From positions 1-37,237 of the forward strand of contig JASLED010000075.1 of assembly GCA_030151255.1 (NCBI GenBank): a DNA stretch of 37,237 nucleotides. The letters run 5' to 3'. The DNA is from Flavobacterium sp. (lineage in GTDB: Bacteria; Bacteroidota; Bacteroidia; Flavobacteriales; Flavobacteriaceae). A model generated the notes under the pieces. That model ran no database searches. It was not told the origin of the DNA and saw nothing but the letters and a program-made list of their open reading frames with translations. A program made the position numbers and the translations under genes. Below, in pieces: positions 1-7,269 of this stretch (positions are counted from its first letter, which is position 1; every line of letters begins with the position of its first letter).

Positions 1-51
1 TAGACGTAGTAGTTGTTTTAATTGTAACATGTCGATCTTTTTATTAGCCAT
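1..51 (-). CDS. istA: IstA transposase of IS21 family, first 17 codons only
   Basis: The minus strand from an ATG at 51 reads MANKKIDMLQLKQLLRL and leaves the window still open. This resembles the start of Bacteroidetes IstA (DDE transposase of IS21 elements), which opens with a short basic stretch before an N-terminal helix-turn-helix. The position beside the terminal repeats supports the call. Only the N-terminus is present, so whether the transposase is intact cannot be judged. Confidence 0.7.
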   Translation of the reverse strand, partial: MANKKIDMLQLKQLLRL

Positions 52-201
52 ATCTCTTGCATTTTAGCTAAGATATTTAGACATGTTTTAACTTGGTTTT
101 TTAGGTGGTCAATTTCACCGGAATTAGGTGATCACTTTCCATCGGAATTAAGTGATCACTTTTAACGGAATTAGGTGGTCAATTTCACTGGATTCTCCAC
201 A
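1..201 (-). mobile_element. IS21-family insertion sequence, one end (partial)
   Basis: The segment carries four tandem repeats of about 23 bp beginning TTAGGTGGTCAATTTCAC or TTAAGTGATCAC, starting at 101, 124, 148 and 171. Next to them lies the 5' end of an istA-like transposase gene pointing out of the window. Multiple short terminal repeats at the end beside istA are typical of IS21-family elements. Read on the minus strand the inferred outer end begins TGTGGAGAATCCAG; IS21 elements begin with TG, so I place the boundary at 201. The ArsR reading frame stops resembling its family exactly there. The other end lies outside the window, so the target duplication cannot be seen. Confidence 0.8.
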
Positions 202-443
202 CTGAGCGAGTAATTTACATAATTTCCTTTTTTACTAATTTGAACCAATTTTGCATTTTTTAAATGCTGTAAATGCTGAGATGTATTAGCAATCGATTGT
301 GCTATATAATTAGCAATTTGTTCTACAGTAAAAGGCCCTTGTGCCAACAAATCAATAATTTCTAAACGAATAGGATTAGACATTGCCTTTGCAATTTTTG
401 ACAACTCTGTATATACTTTATCTTTAAAATCTCTTTTATTCAT
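202..443 (-). pseudogene. ArsR-family transcriptional regulator, 3' end lost to IS insertion
   Basis: The remaining ~80 residues form an ArsR-type winged helix: SNPIRLEIIDLLAQGPFTVE (helices before the HTH), recognition helix around SIANTSQHLQHLKNAKLVQ, then the wing KKGNYVNYSLS. Just after this the frame enters the IS end and stops at 171 with an element-derived tail (VENPVKLTT). In many Bacteroidetes an ArsR domain with this spacing continues into a rhodanese or further helical part, so the C-terminus is probably lost; the dimer helix usually following the wing is missing. I prefer the ATG at 443 over a GTG at 455. A TAnnTTTG-type promoter lies upstream at 475-482. Confidence 0.75.
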
Positions 444-474
444 AAACTTGCTCACTCAAACTATCTAAATTATA

Positions 475-482
475 CAAATATA
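475..482 (-). promoter_or_regulatory. Candidate -7 promoter element of the arsR-like gene
   Basis: The minus strand reads TATATTTG, an exact match to the Bacteroidetes -7 consensus TAnnTTTG, 31 bp before the ATG at 443. No clear -33 element is visible. Confidence 0.5.
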
Positions 483-585
483 AACATCAATCAATGCTTT
501 TATTGAATAATTGAATAAAATTTTTATGCTTTTTTAGAATTAGTATAAGATAATGAATAACATCTTTTCTTTTTAATTTTTAATG

Positions 586-593
586 TATTTTTG
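586..593 (+). promoter_or_regulatory. Candidate -7 promoter element of the FAD oxidoreductase
   Basis: TATTTTTG matches TAnnTTTG exactly and ends about 30 bp before the ATG at 624. It also overlaps the TTG at 591, which argues against that codon being the translation start. Confidence 0.55.
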
Positions 594-623
594 CGGTTTA
601 ATTTTTTATTGCTTTATAAAAAA

Positions 624-2183
624 ATGCCACAAGAATTACAACTACAAGTACTGCCCGAAGTTGCTGCTTCGGCAGAATTATTAACACAATATATTGCAAA
701 TCAGTTACAGAATTCAATTTCTGATATTCAACATATTACAATTTTAAAACGCTCTATTGATGCAAGACAGCGCGCTGTAAAAATCAATTTAAAAGTTCAG
801 GTTTTTTTTAGTGGAGAAGAAATAATTCATAGACAAATTAATTTTCCGCTGTACAAAAATGTACAAAATGCCAAACGCGTAATTGTTGTTGGGGCGGGTC
901 CGGCAGGCTATTTTGCTGCTTTACAATTAATAGAATTGGGAGTAAAACCAATTGTTATTGAAAGAGGAAAAGATGTGCGTGGCAGAAGAAGAGATTTAAA
1001 AGCTTTAACTATCGATCATATTGTAAACCCTGATTCTAACTATTGTTTTGGAGAAGGTGGCGCTGGCACATACTCTGATGGTAAACTATATACTCGCTCT
1101 AAAAAACGCGGCGATGTAAATAGAATTTTAGAACTGTTGGTTGCTTTTGGCGCTCCTCAAGATATTTTAGTAGAAGCTCATCCGCATATTGGTACAAATA
1201 AATTACCAAAAATTATGCAAGATATGCGACACAAAATTGAAGAGTTTGGAGGCGAAGTTTTATTTGAACAACGTGTTGTAGATTTTGTAATTAAAAGTAA
1301 TGAAATTAAAGGTGTTGTAATAAGTAACGGTACTATTCATGAAGCAGAAAAAGTAATTTTAGCTACAGGACATTCGGCTCGTGATATTTATGAATTATTA
1401 GATCGAAAAAAAGTGCTAATCGAGGCAAAACCTTTTGCACTTGGAGTTCGTGCAGAACATCCACAATCTTTAATCGATCAGATACAATATTCTTGTGATT
1501 ACAGAGGAGAATTCCTCCCTCCTGCCCCATATTCTATAGTAAAACAAGTAAATGGGCGAGGAATGTATTCATTTTGCATGTGTCCGGGCGGAGTAATTGC
1601 ACCTTGTGCTACTGCACCAGGAGAAGTAGTTACAAATGGATGGTCTCCTTCAAGACGAGATCAGGCAACTGCAAATTCAGGAATTGTAGTAGAATTGCGA
1701 TTGGAAGATTTTAAGCCATTTGCAAAATTTGGAGCTTTGGCAGGTATGGAGTTTCAAAAAGAAATAGAACAACGCGCATTTGTATTGGCTGGATCAACAC
1801 AACGTGTGCCTGCGCAACGAATGGTTGATTTTTCTCAATCGAAAGTATCTTCTTCTATTCCAAAAACATCTTATTTACCAGGAACTACTTCTGTTGAACT
1901 AGGCGAAGTTTTTCCTAGTTTTTTGACGGAAATAATGAGAGAAGGTTTTATTGAATTTGGTAAAAGCATGAAAGGATATTTTACAAATGACGCTATTCTT
2001 CATGCACCAGAAAGTAGAACCTCATCTCCTGTTCGTATTCCACGAGACGATCGTTCATTAGAACACCCGCAAATAAAAGGATTATATCCGTGTGCTGAGG
2101 GCGCAGGATATGCAGGAGGAATTATTTCTGCTGCTATTGATGGTGAAAAATGTGCAATTATGTGTGTTGAAAGTATGCAATAA
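624..2183 (+). CDS. NAD(P)/FAD-dependent oxidoreductase (COG2509-like)
   Basis: This 519-residue cytoplasmic flavoprotein has the Rossmann FAD motif VIVVGAGPAGYFAALQL near residues 86-102, preceded by a ~85-residue N-terminal domain. It then has the family signature CFGEGGAGTYSDGKLYTR and a C-terminal FAD-closing motif CAEGAGYAGGIISAAIDG. This layout fits the COG2509 group of predicted FAD-dependent dehydrogenases, whose substrate is generally unknown. I chose the ATG at 624, giving MPQELQLQVLPEVAAS, because an earlier in-frame TTG at 591 lies inside the promoter element. The gene stands alone and converges on the DoxX-like gene with a shared terminator. The flavoprotein fold is secure; the reaction is not known. 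Confidence 0.88.
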   Translation: MPQELQLQVLPEVAASAELLTQYIANQLQNSISDIQHITILKRSIDARQRAVKINLKVQVFFSGEEIIHRQINFPLYKNVQNAKRVIVVGAGPAGYFAALQLIELGVKPIVIERGKDVRGRRRDLKALTIDHIVNPDSNYCFGEGGAGTYSDGKLYTRSKKRGDVNRILELLVAFGAPQDILVEAHPHIGTNKLPKIMQDMRHKIEEFGGEVLFEQRVVDFVIKSNEIKGVVISNGTIHEAEKVILATGHSARDIYELLDRKKVLIEAKPFALGVRAEHPQSLIDQIQYSCDYRGEFLPPAPYSIVKQVNGRGMYSFCMCPGGVIAPCATAPGEVVTNGWSPSRRDQATANSGIVVELRLEDFKPFAKFGALAGMEFQKEIEQRAFVLAGSTQRVPAQRMVDFSQSKVSSSIPKTSYLPGTTSVELGEVFPSFLTEIMREGFIEFGKSMKGYFTNDAILHAPESRTSSPVRIPRDDRSLEHPQIKGLYPCAEGAGYAGGIISAAIDGEKCAIMCVESMQ

Positions 2184-2200
2184 ATTGTAATAATAGAATA

Positions 2201-2239
2201 ATAAATCCTCCTAACTAAAGCATAATTAGGAGGATTTAT
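2201..2239. terminator. Bidirectional intrinsic terminator
   Basis: A perfect 14-bp inverted repeat (ATAAATCCTCCTAA at 2201-2214, complement at 2226-2239) with an 11-nt loop lies between two convergent genes. It has T-rich sequence on both sides, so it can end both transcripts. Confidence 0.85.
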
Positions 2240-2243
2240 TTTA

Positions 2244-2687
2244 TCATTTCTTATCTTTTTTTGGAAAATATTCGTCTAAACTATACGAATAATTAGTTAA
2301 TGTACTTAACAATAAACAAGCGCTCGCACCTGTCCAAACCGAATAATCAAAAGGTACTTTTACGCCAAACGACAATGTCATTGCTAGTGCAAAAAAAAGT
2401 AAAATAACACCCGAACATATTGCTGCTATTTTAGTTTTATAGCCAATTAACAACAAAATAGCCAAAACCACCTCTGCAAACGTTGCCACAATTGCTAAAA
2501 TATTTCCTATTTGTTCTGGTACGAACGAATTTACAGTATTTGAATATTGTACAAAGTTTTCCCAATTTCCCCAAGAAACATTTGTTTCACCTGCTTTGCC
2601 CCAAAATCCCAAACGATCTGATACAGCGGATAAAAAAGAAGCAGCTACTGATATGCGCAAAAACAATTGCATAAAATTTGAATTCAT
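2244..2687 (-). CDS. DoxX-family membrane protein
   Basis: A 147-residue protein with four predicted membrane helices. The first is around residues 5-20 (LFLRISVAASFLSAVSDRLG), the second near 62-83 (AIVATFAEVVLAILLLIG), then two more, and a charged C-terminus KKDKK. The short N-terminal amphipathic helix with an arginine, the extracytoplasmic loop with W residues, and the four-helix layout match DoxX/DoxD-like proteins. In different bacteria these take part in redox or sulfur chemistry at the membrane, but no function can be set here. It is monocistronic and convergent with the FAD oxidoreductase. Confidence 0.8.
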   Translation of the reverse strand: MNSNFMQLFLRISVAASFLSAVSDRLGFWGKAGETNVSWGNWENFVQYSNTVNSFVPEQIGNILAIVATFAEVVLAILLLIGYKTKIAAICSGVILLFFALAMTLSFGVKVPFDYSVWTGASACLLLSTLTNYSYSLDEYFPKKDKK

Positions 2688-2886
2688 ATTTTTTTACTTT
2701 TAAAAACGTAAAACTAAACGCAATTAATTGTAAAAAAATTAAACCAGTTTAAGAATTCTATTTTTATTTAAATTGTTAAATAACACATTGATATTTATTA
2801 AAATTCATCTTTCCTCCATGCCTTTTACCTTATCTTTAGTATACAAGCTAACAAAATAACACTGTAACTTTAAATAACTTATACTT

Positions 2887-3918
2887 ATGAAACAATTATT
2901 TTCGGGAATCTTGCTTTTGCTAACTTTAGGTTGTTTTGCTCAAAATGCAAAAACTAAACTTGAAACTTTTATTACTGAAAAGGAAAACTACATGTTTAGA
3001 ACAATTAATTTTAATGTACCTGCTTTTGATAGAAAACAAAAAATAGATAGTGTTTCATTTGAGGGAAGTCTGATTATTCCAAAAAATGGCTTTGACAAAG
3101 TTGTTATTATAAAACCAGGCACGGGTTATAATACGCGCAACACACATACTTATTTGGCGGAAGCTTTATTGGATAATAACATAGCAGTATTTAGATATGA
3201 TGAACGAGATATAGGAAATTCTAAAGGAAAAGGAGGAGGTGATATGCTATACACAGCAACAATGATGGGAGCTGAATTAGCGTGTGCTTTTAACACTTTG
3301 AAACAAAATACCGAACTGAAAGGAAAAAAAATTGGCATAATTGGACATAGCCTTGGAGGTGTAGCTGTTATAGATGCTTTAAAAGACAATATTCACCCCG
3401 ATTTTTTAGTGCTTTTATCTACACCTGTAGTTTCTGGTAAAGATATGTTTCTTTATCAATTACAACATGAAGAAAATGGATTTAACGATTACTTTCTATA
3501 TGATACACTGGAGGAAAAACAAAAAACATGTAGTAATTTAGTAGATTTTTATTTGGAAAATCATGATGACAAAAATTATTGGTCAAAATATAAAAAGTAT
3601 AAAAAGAAAATAGGCTATACAAAGAACAAATACAATTCTCGTTTTCCATTTTTAATTGGTAAAACTGAGAAAGATCTAATTATAAAAAACAATAGTAACT
3701 TATTTAAAAACATAAATATCCCTGTGTTTTATATGATTGGAGATCAGGATGTTCTTGTAGACCCGATTTCTAATACAAACCTGCTTAATAGCTACAATAA
3801 TCCAACTATTTCTATCACTATATTGGAGGAAGAAAATCATTTTTTTGCTAAGGAAAATCCTTATAAAATACATGAAGAGCCTAAAAAAGCAATTGTTAAT
3901 TGGATTATAACACAATAA
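2887..3918 (+). CDS. Exported alpha/beta hydrolase
   Basis: 343 residues. It begins with a Sec signal peptide (MKQLFSGILLLLTLGCFAQ, likely cut after Gln19). The alpha/beta-hydrolase triad can be placed: nucleophile Ser155 in GHSLGG, acid Asp288 in IGDQDVLVD, and His318 in EENHFF. The oxyanion region KPGTGYNTRNTH precedes it, with VFRYDERDIGNSKG near residue 101 typical of peptidase- or esterase-like hydrolases (dienelactone hydrolase/S9-like group). A ~70-residue lid-like insertion (about 190-260) is rich in Lys and Tyr. The product is probably periplasmic. The gene is flanked by unrelated genes, so the substrate is unknown. A weak promoter-like TATCTTTA lies at 2831. Confidence 0.82.
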   Translation: MKQLFSGILLLLTLGCFAQNAKTKLETFITEKENYMFRTINFNVPAFDRKQKIDSVSFEGSLIIPKNGFDKVVIIKPGTGYNTRNTHTYLAEALLDNNIAVFRYDERDIGNSKGKGGGDMLYTATMMGAELACAFNTLKQNTELKGKKIGIIGHSLGGVAVIDALKDNIHPDFLVLLSTPVVSGKDMFLYQLQHEENGFNDYFLYDTLEEKQKTCSNLVDFYLENHDDKNYWSKYKKYKKKIGYTKNKYNSRFPFLIGKTEKDLIIKNNSNLFKNINIPVFYMIGDQDVLVDPISNTNLLNSYNNPTISITILEEENHFFAKENPYKIHEEPKKAIVNWIITQ

Positions 3919-4046
3919 ATTAAAAACTAAGTTTTTATAAATCTCAATAACATTTAGTTAAACAAAAATAATTTAATCATTTATAATACTTCTCTTTTTT
4001 ACATTTTACTGTATAAAATTCTAAAATAGAATTTTACATATAGATA

Positions 4047-4101
4047 AAAAAAATCACCAACTGAATGACTCTTTTAACGTCTATTTGTTGGTGATTTTTT
4101 T
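4047..4101 (-). terminator. Intrinsic terminator of the hxlR-type gene, overlapping its last codons
   Basis: A 15-bp inverted repeat (4047-4061 and 4087-4101, core TCACCAAC/GTTGGTGA) has a 25-nt loop. On the minus strand it ends in a run of T. Its first arm lies inside the last codons of the regulator, whose stop codon is at 4081-4083. Confidence 0.75.
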
Positions 4102-4443
4102 ATGCTTAGCACCCCAATCACTTAGTTGCACCCAAATAGGTACTAACTCTTTGGCAATTTCTGTCAGTTCGTAATCTACTCTTGGAGGTACTTCTGCATA
4201 TACAGTTCTTGTAATTAAACTTTCTTTTTCTAGTTCTCTTAGTTGAAGTGTAAGCATTCGTTCTGTAATACCATTAATTCTATCACGGAGTTCACTAAAG
4301 CGAAGTTTTCCATTTTCAAGTTTACACAAAATCAACAATTTCCATCTCCCTCCTATCATACAAACTGTATAAGTCAAATCACATCCCTCGATTATGTTTT
4401 TCTCGTTGTGCATATTGGTTGAATTTTCTTTTCTTTTTCCCAT
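4081..4443 (-). CDS. HxlR-family winged-helix transcriptional regulator
   Basis: This 120-residue protein has the family core: GCDLTYTVCMIGGRWKLLIL (residues about 20-39; IGG(K/R)WK is diagnostic), KLRFSELRDRINGITERMLT covering the helix-turn-helix, LRELEKESLITR, and the wing ending PPRVDYELTE. HxlR proteins bind DNA as dimers, often respond to electrophiles or quinones, and often control a divergent oxidoreductase or efflux gene. Here the divergent gene is an MFS exporter at 4814, the likely target. A dyad at 4466-4481 just upstream of the start could be its operator. A Cys (C21) precedes the core, in the place where redox-sensing members carry theirs. Confidence 0.88.
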   Translation of the reverse strand: MGKRKENSTNMHNEKNIIEGCDLTYTVCMIGGRWKLLILCKLENGKLRFSELRDRINGITERMLTLQLRELEKESLITRTVYAEVPPRVDYELTEIAKELVPIWVQLSDWGAKHKKITNK

Positions 4444-4465
4444 TACTTACAAATTTGTTAGTACC

Positions 4466-4481
4466 ATACAAATAGCTGTAT
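4466..4481. promoter_or_regulatory. Candidate operator dyad for the HxlR regulator
   Basis: ATACA-N6-TGTAT is a perfect 5-bp dyad placed between the candidate -7 element (4488-4495, minus strand) and the start codon at 4443. Bound protein would therefore cover the transcription start, which fits autorepression. This is inferred from symmetry only. Confidence 0.4.
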
Positions 4482-4487
4482 ACTATA

Positions 4488-4495
4488 CAAAAATA
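4488..4495 (-). promoter_or_regulatory. Candidate -7 promoter element of the hxlR-type gene
   Basis: The minus strand reads TATTTTTG, matching TAnnTTTG, 45 bp before the start codon. Confidence 0.45.
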
Positions 4496-4542
4496 GTGAT
4501 TACTGAATAGTTTTGCTTGTTCAATTTAAATAAATTAATAAT

Positions 4543-4772
4543 GTGCAGGCATATTTTTCCTTTTATCGTCAATCTAACACTGCTGAACAGTTTGACACAA
4601 ACCATTTATTAGAAAAAAAAGATCAATTATTCCATCTATTTGTTGTTGAAAAAGAGTGCGGATAATATTTTTCGCATTGCTTCACAGATTAAAATCATAA
4701 CAAGTATTGCTGTGATGATACTCTGGAAAATGGAAAACTTCTTTTAGATGATTCTAAGGATGAAAATAATTA
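4543..4772 (+). pseudogene. Possible remnant of a decayed gene between hxlR and the MFS gene
   Basis: The 370-bp gap upstream of the MFS gene is less AT-skewed than other gaps and contains protein-like stretches broken by stops. One frame from a GTG at 4543 reads 40 residues (VQAYFSFYRQSNTAEQFDTN...) to a TAA at 4663. A later stretch ending near 4772 reads DDTLENGKLLLDDSKDENN. Both have balanced, coding-like composition, but no start, family or continuous frame is visible. It could be a decayed gene or chance. Confidence 0.3.
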
Positions 4773-4813
4773 ATATAAAATCATACAAAAATTTAAAAAA
4801 CAACTTTTAACAA

Positions 4814-5959
4814 ATGAAAAAATACGCTTACATAGGAGCATTAGGTTTTTTAGCAATCATTACAACAGAATTTGGTATTATTGGTATTTTACCACAAATA
4901 GCAGATTATTACAATATTACTATTGATAAAGCAGGTTATCTATTAGGTGCCTTTGCATTAATCATCGCTTTAACAGGGCCTTTTATGACTTTACTTACAT
5001 CAGGATTTGATCGTAAAAAAGTAATGTTAACCGCTATCTTTATTTTTCTCGTTACGGGAATTGTTTCTTCCTTTTCGCCGCCTTTTTGGTTATTAATGTT
5101 TTTCAGGATATTACCTGCATTTTTGCAGCCTGTTTATATCGCTACAGCTTTATCCGTAGCTGTATCTCAAGGTAATAAACAAAATAAAAACGAATTGATG
5201 AGTATCGTTTTTAGTGGTGTTGCTCTTGCAATGGTTACAACTATTCCATTTGCTACTTATATTGCCAGTTTATTAACTTGGGAATACTCTTTTGTAATAC
5301 AATCTATTATTAGCTTAATAGCGTTGCTTGCTATTTATTTTTTATTGCCTCCAATGCCTATAACAGAACGAAAAAACTATGGAAGTCAGTTGAAAATTCT
5401 AACTAAACCCATATTTATTGTTAGCACTGCAATGAATTTCTTTATGATTTCAGCATGGTTTTCTACCTATAGTTATTTTGCCGACTATCTGAATAAAGCT
5501 AAAGATATGGATAGCACAATGATAAGCTATATGTTATTTGTGTTTGGTATTATTGGCGTATTTGCTAACTGGGTAGCAGGAAAAATGTTAAATAAAAATG
5601 TAACCTATACTACGGCAATTTTTCTTTCAGGAACTATCATAATACCTGTGCTATTATACTTTTCAGGAGGAAATACTGTTACAACAATTATTGTAATTGC
5701 TTTGTGGGGTTTTCTTTATTCGCCAAGTTTTCTGAATGCATCCACTTATATGATTTCATCAGCCCCTGAAGCCATGGAATTTGCCAATAGTCTGGCTACA
5801 TCGTTTGGAAACTTAGGCATAGCTGTAGGATCAACTATTGGAGGATGGATAATTACTTCTAAAGATGTGCAATATACCCCATGGATTACATTGATGTTTG
5901 GTATAATGGCTTTTTTGATGATATTTTTAAGACGATATTTAGAAAGAAAACAAAGCTAA
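4814..5959 (+). CDS. MFS transporter, DHA1 drug-efflux type
   Basis: 381 residues with about 12 hydrophobic helices and no signal peptide. The N-terminal part (FLAIITTEFGIIGILPQIAD) followed by TIDKAGYLLGAFALIIALTG and the loop motif GFDRKKVML (motif A-like, after helix 2) fit the AraJ/YdhP-like DHA1 exporters, proton-driven pumps of sugars or drugs. Arg98 in MFFRILPAFLQPVYIATALS sits in the helix-4 position typical of antiporters. It lies divergently from the HxlR-type regulator at 4081-4443, an arrangement common for regulator/efflux pairs, so I infer that its expression answers that protein. The transported compound is unknown. Confidence 0.88.
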   Translation: MKKYAYIGALGFLAIITTEFGIIGILPQIADYYNITIDKAGYLLGAFALIIALTGPFMTLLTSGFDRKKVMLTAIFIFLVTGIVSSFSPPFWLLMFFRILPAFLQPVYIATALSVAVSQGNKQNKNELMSIVFSGVALAMVTTIPFATYIASLLTWEYSFVIQSIISLIALLAIYFLLPPMPITERKNYGSQLKILTKPIFIVSTAMNFFMISAWFSTYSYFADYLNKAKDMDSTMISYMLFVFGIIGVFANWVAGKMLNKNVTYTTAIFLSGTIIIPVLLYFSGGNTVTTIIVIALWGFLYSPSFLNASTYMISSAPEAMEFANSLATSFGNLGIAVGSTIGGWIITSKDVQYTPWITLMFGIMAFLMIFLRRYLERKQS

Positions 5960-6058
5960 ATTGTAAGAAATAGGCAGATTGATAGCTTAAAGGATAACAT
6001 TCTTCAAATACTGCGATAAAATATTGTACACACATTTTTTTACTGAAAAGCTTAAAAA

Positions 6059-6092
6059 AAATAGAGCTAATAATTTCTTATTAGCTCTATTT
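6059..6092. terminator. Bidirectional intrinsic terminator
   Basis: A 15-bp perfect stem (AAATAGAGCTAATAA and its complement) has a TTTC loop, with A-rich sequence on the left and T-rich sequence on the right. It sits between the convergent MFS and PepSY genes. Confidence 0.85.
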
Positions 6093-6099
6093 ATCTAAG

Positions 6100-7266
6100 T
6101 TACTTTTTTACATTCTTTTTTTTCTTTTTACCTTTATTGTACCAAATAACAAATCCTGTTATAGGCATTAATGCAAAAATTAACGAACCTAAAAAAGCTA
6201 TAATTTTTGTAGAATATCCACCTATCGAACCTACATGCAAATCATATTTTAATGAAACCACCTTTGTTCCTAATGCAATTGTTTCGTAAGTATTATTCTT
6301 TATAGATGTAATTTGTCCGGATATTTTATCAAAATAAATCCATTCAAATTTGCTTGTTTTATCCTTCTCTAATCGTACTTGCATATTGTATTCTTTAGCT
6401 TCCTTATCTCCTAATCGCAAAGAAACCATATCTGCCGTTGGAAACTTAGTTAGCACATACAATAATGCATTGTCTAATGTATTTTTATAAATTTGATTTA
6501 CCGAATCATAAACTGGCGCTTGCATAACAGAAAATTTATTTTCATCTACTTTATTTAGAGTACTTTCGACCGAATTATTAAATTTTGGAAAAGCAAATAA
6601 AATACCTGTAAACGCTACAATTATTGCCAAAATAAGGCTATACATGCCAAGTAAATTATGCAAATCATAATTAATTCTTTTCCAGTTTACTGAAAAATCA
6701 AAAACAAAACTTCTCTTAAATGTTTTTCCTTTCCACTTTTTTGGCCACCATAAAACCAAACCAGATAAGCTAATAAGTATAAAAATTACCGAACTGCTAC
6801 CTACAAGTAATCCGCCATATTTGCTGCCCAGCCACAAGTTTCTATGCAATTGTAAAACATTGTAAAAAAATTCATTTTTAGTATCTTCAATTTTTTGAAC
6901 TTTTCCTGTATATGGATTAACAAAAATTCGTTTAAAATAAATTATTTCATTATTTATACCTACAGCTTCTTTATTTGTTTTTAACGCTCTAAAAACCCAA
7001 GTTCTATCTTTGGCAGGATAAATATCTACTCTATTAATTGGATATTTCTCTCCTACTGCTTGTTGTGCAATAGCTTCTACTTCAGCATATGGCAATGCTG
7101 TTTCTGGTATTGTTCTATTATTGGTAATATAATAATTATCTGCATAAACAATCTTTTTTAAATCATCATGAAAAACATAAATACATCCCGTAATACTTAC
7201 AATAAAAACAATTATTCCTGTAATTAATCCGAGCCATTTGTGCAACCATAAAATAAATTTCTTCAT
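6100..7266 (-). CDS. PepSY-associated transmembrane protein, iron/siderophore uptake partner
   Basis: 388 residues. It opens MKKFILWLHKWLGLITG, the signature first helix of the PepSY_TM family (formerly PiuB-like), with His9. Further conserved histidines lie next to membrane helices: His141 (QLHRNLWLG), His203 (YDLHNLLGMYS) and His344 (YDLHVGSIGG). Four membrane segments lie at about 10-33, 152-174, 205-227 and 353-376, with a large extracytoplasmic PepSY-like domain between, and a basic tail KGKKKKKNVKK. Members are thought to reduce ferric siderophores in the inner membrane. The start is only 3 nt downstream of the TonB-dependent receptor stop, so the two are co-transcribed and probably cotranslated. 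Confidence 0.9.
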   Translation of the reverse strand: MKKFILWLHKWLGLITGIIVFIVSITGCIYVFHDDLKKIVYADNYYITNNRTIPETALPYAEVEAIAQQAVGEKYPINRVDIYPAKDRTWVFRALKTNKEAVGINNEIIYFKRIFVNPYTGKVQKIEDTKNEFFYNVLQLHRNLWLGSKYGGLLVGSSSVIFILISLSGLVLWWPKKWKGKTFKRSFVFDFSVNWKRINYDLHNLLGMYSLILAIIVAFTGILFAFPKFNNSVESTLNKVDENKFSVMQAPVYDSVNQIYKNTLDNALLYVLTKFPTADMVSLRLGDKEAKEYNMQVRLEKDKTSKFEWIYFDKISGQITSIKNNTYETIALGTKVVSLKYDLHVGSIGGYSTKIIAFLGSLIFALMPITGFVIWYNKGKKKKKNVKK

Positions 7267-7269
7267 TTA

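Noticed and set aside
101..192. Four short direct repeats that could be taken for a small CRISPR array
   Set aside because: There are no unique spacers of regular size, repeats are adjacent, and they stand beside an istA start, so they are the terminal repeats of an IS21 element.
591..623. TTG start giving an 11-residue longer FAD oxidoreductase
   Set aside because: The codon lies inside the TATTTTTG promoter element; the ATG at 624 gives a normal family N-terminus.
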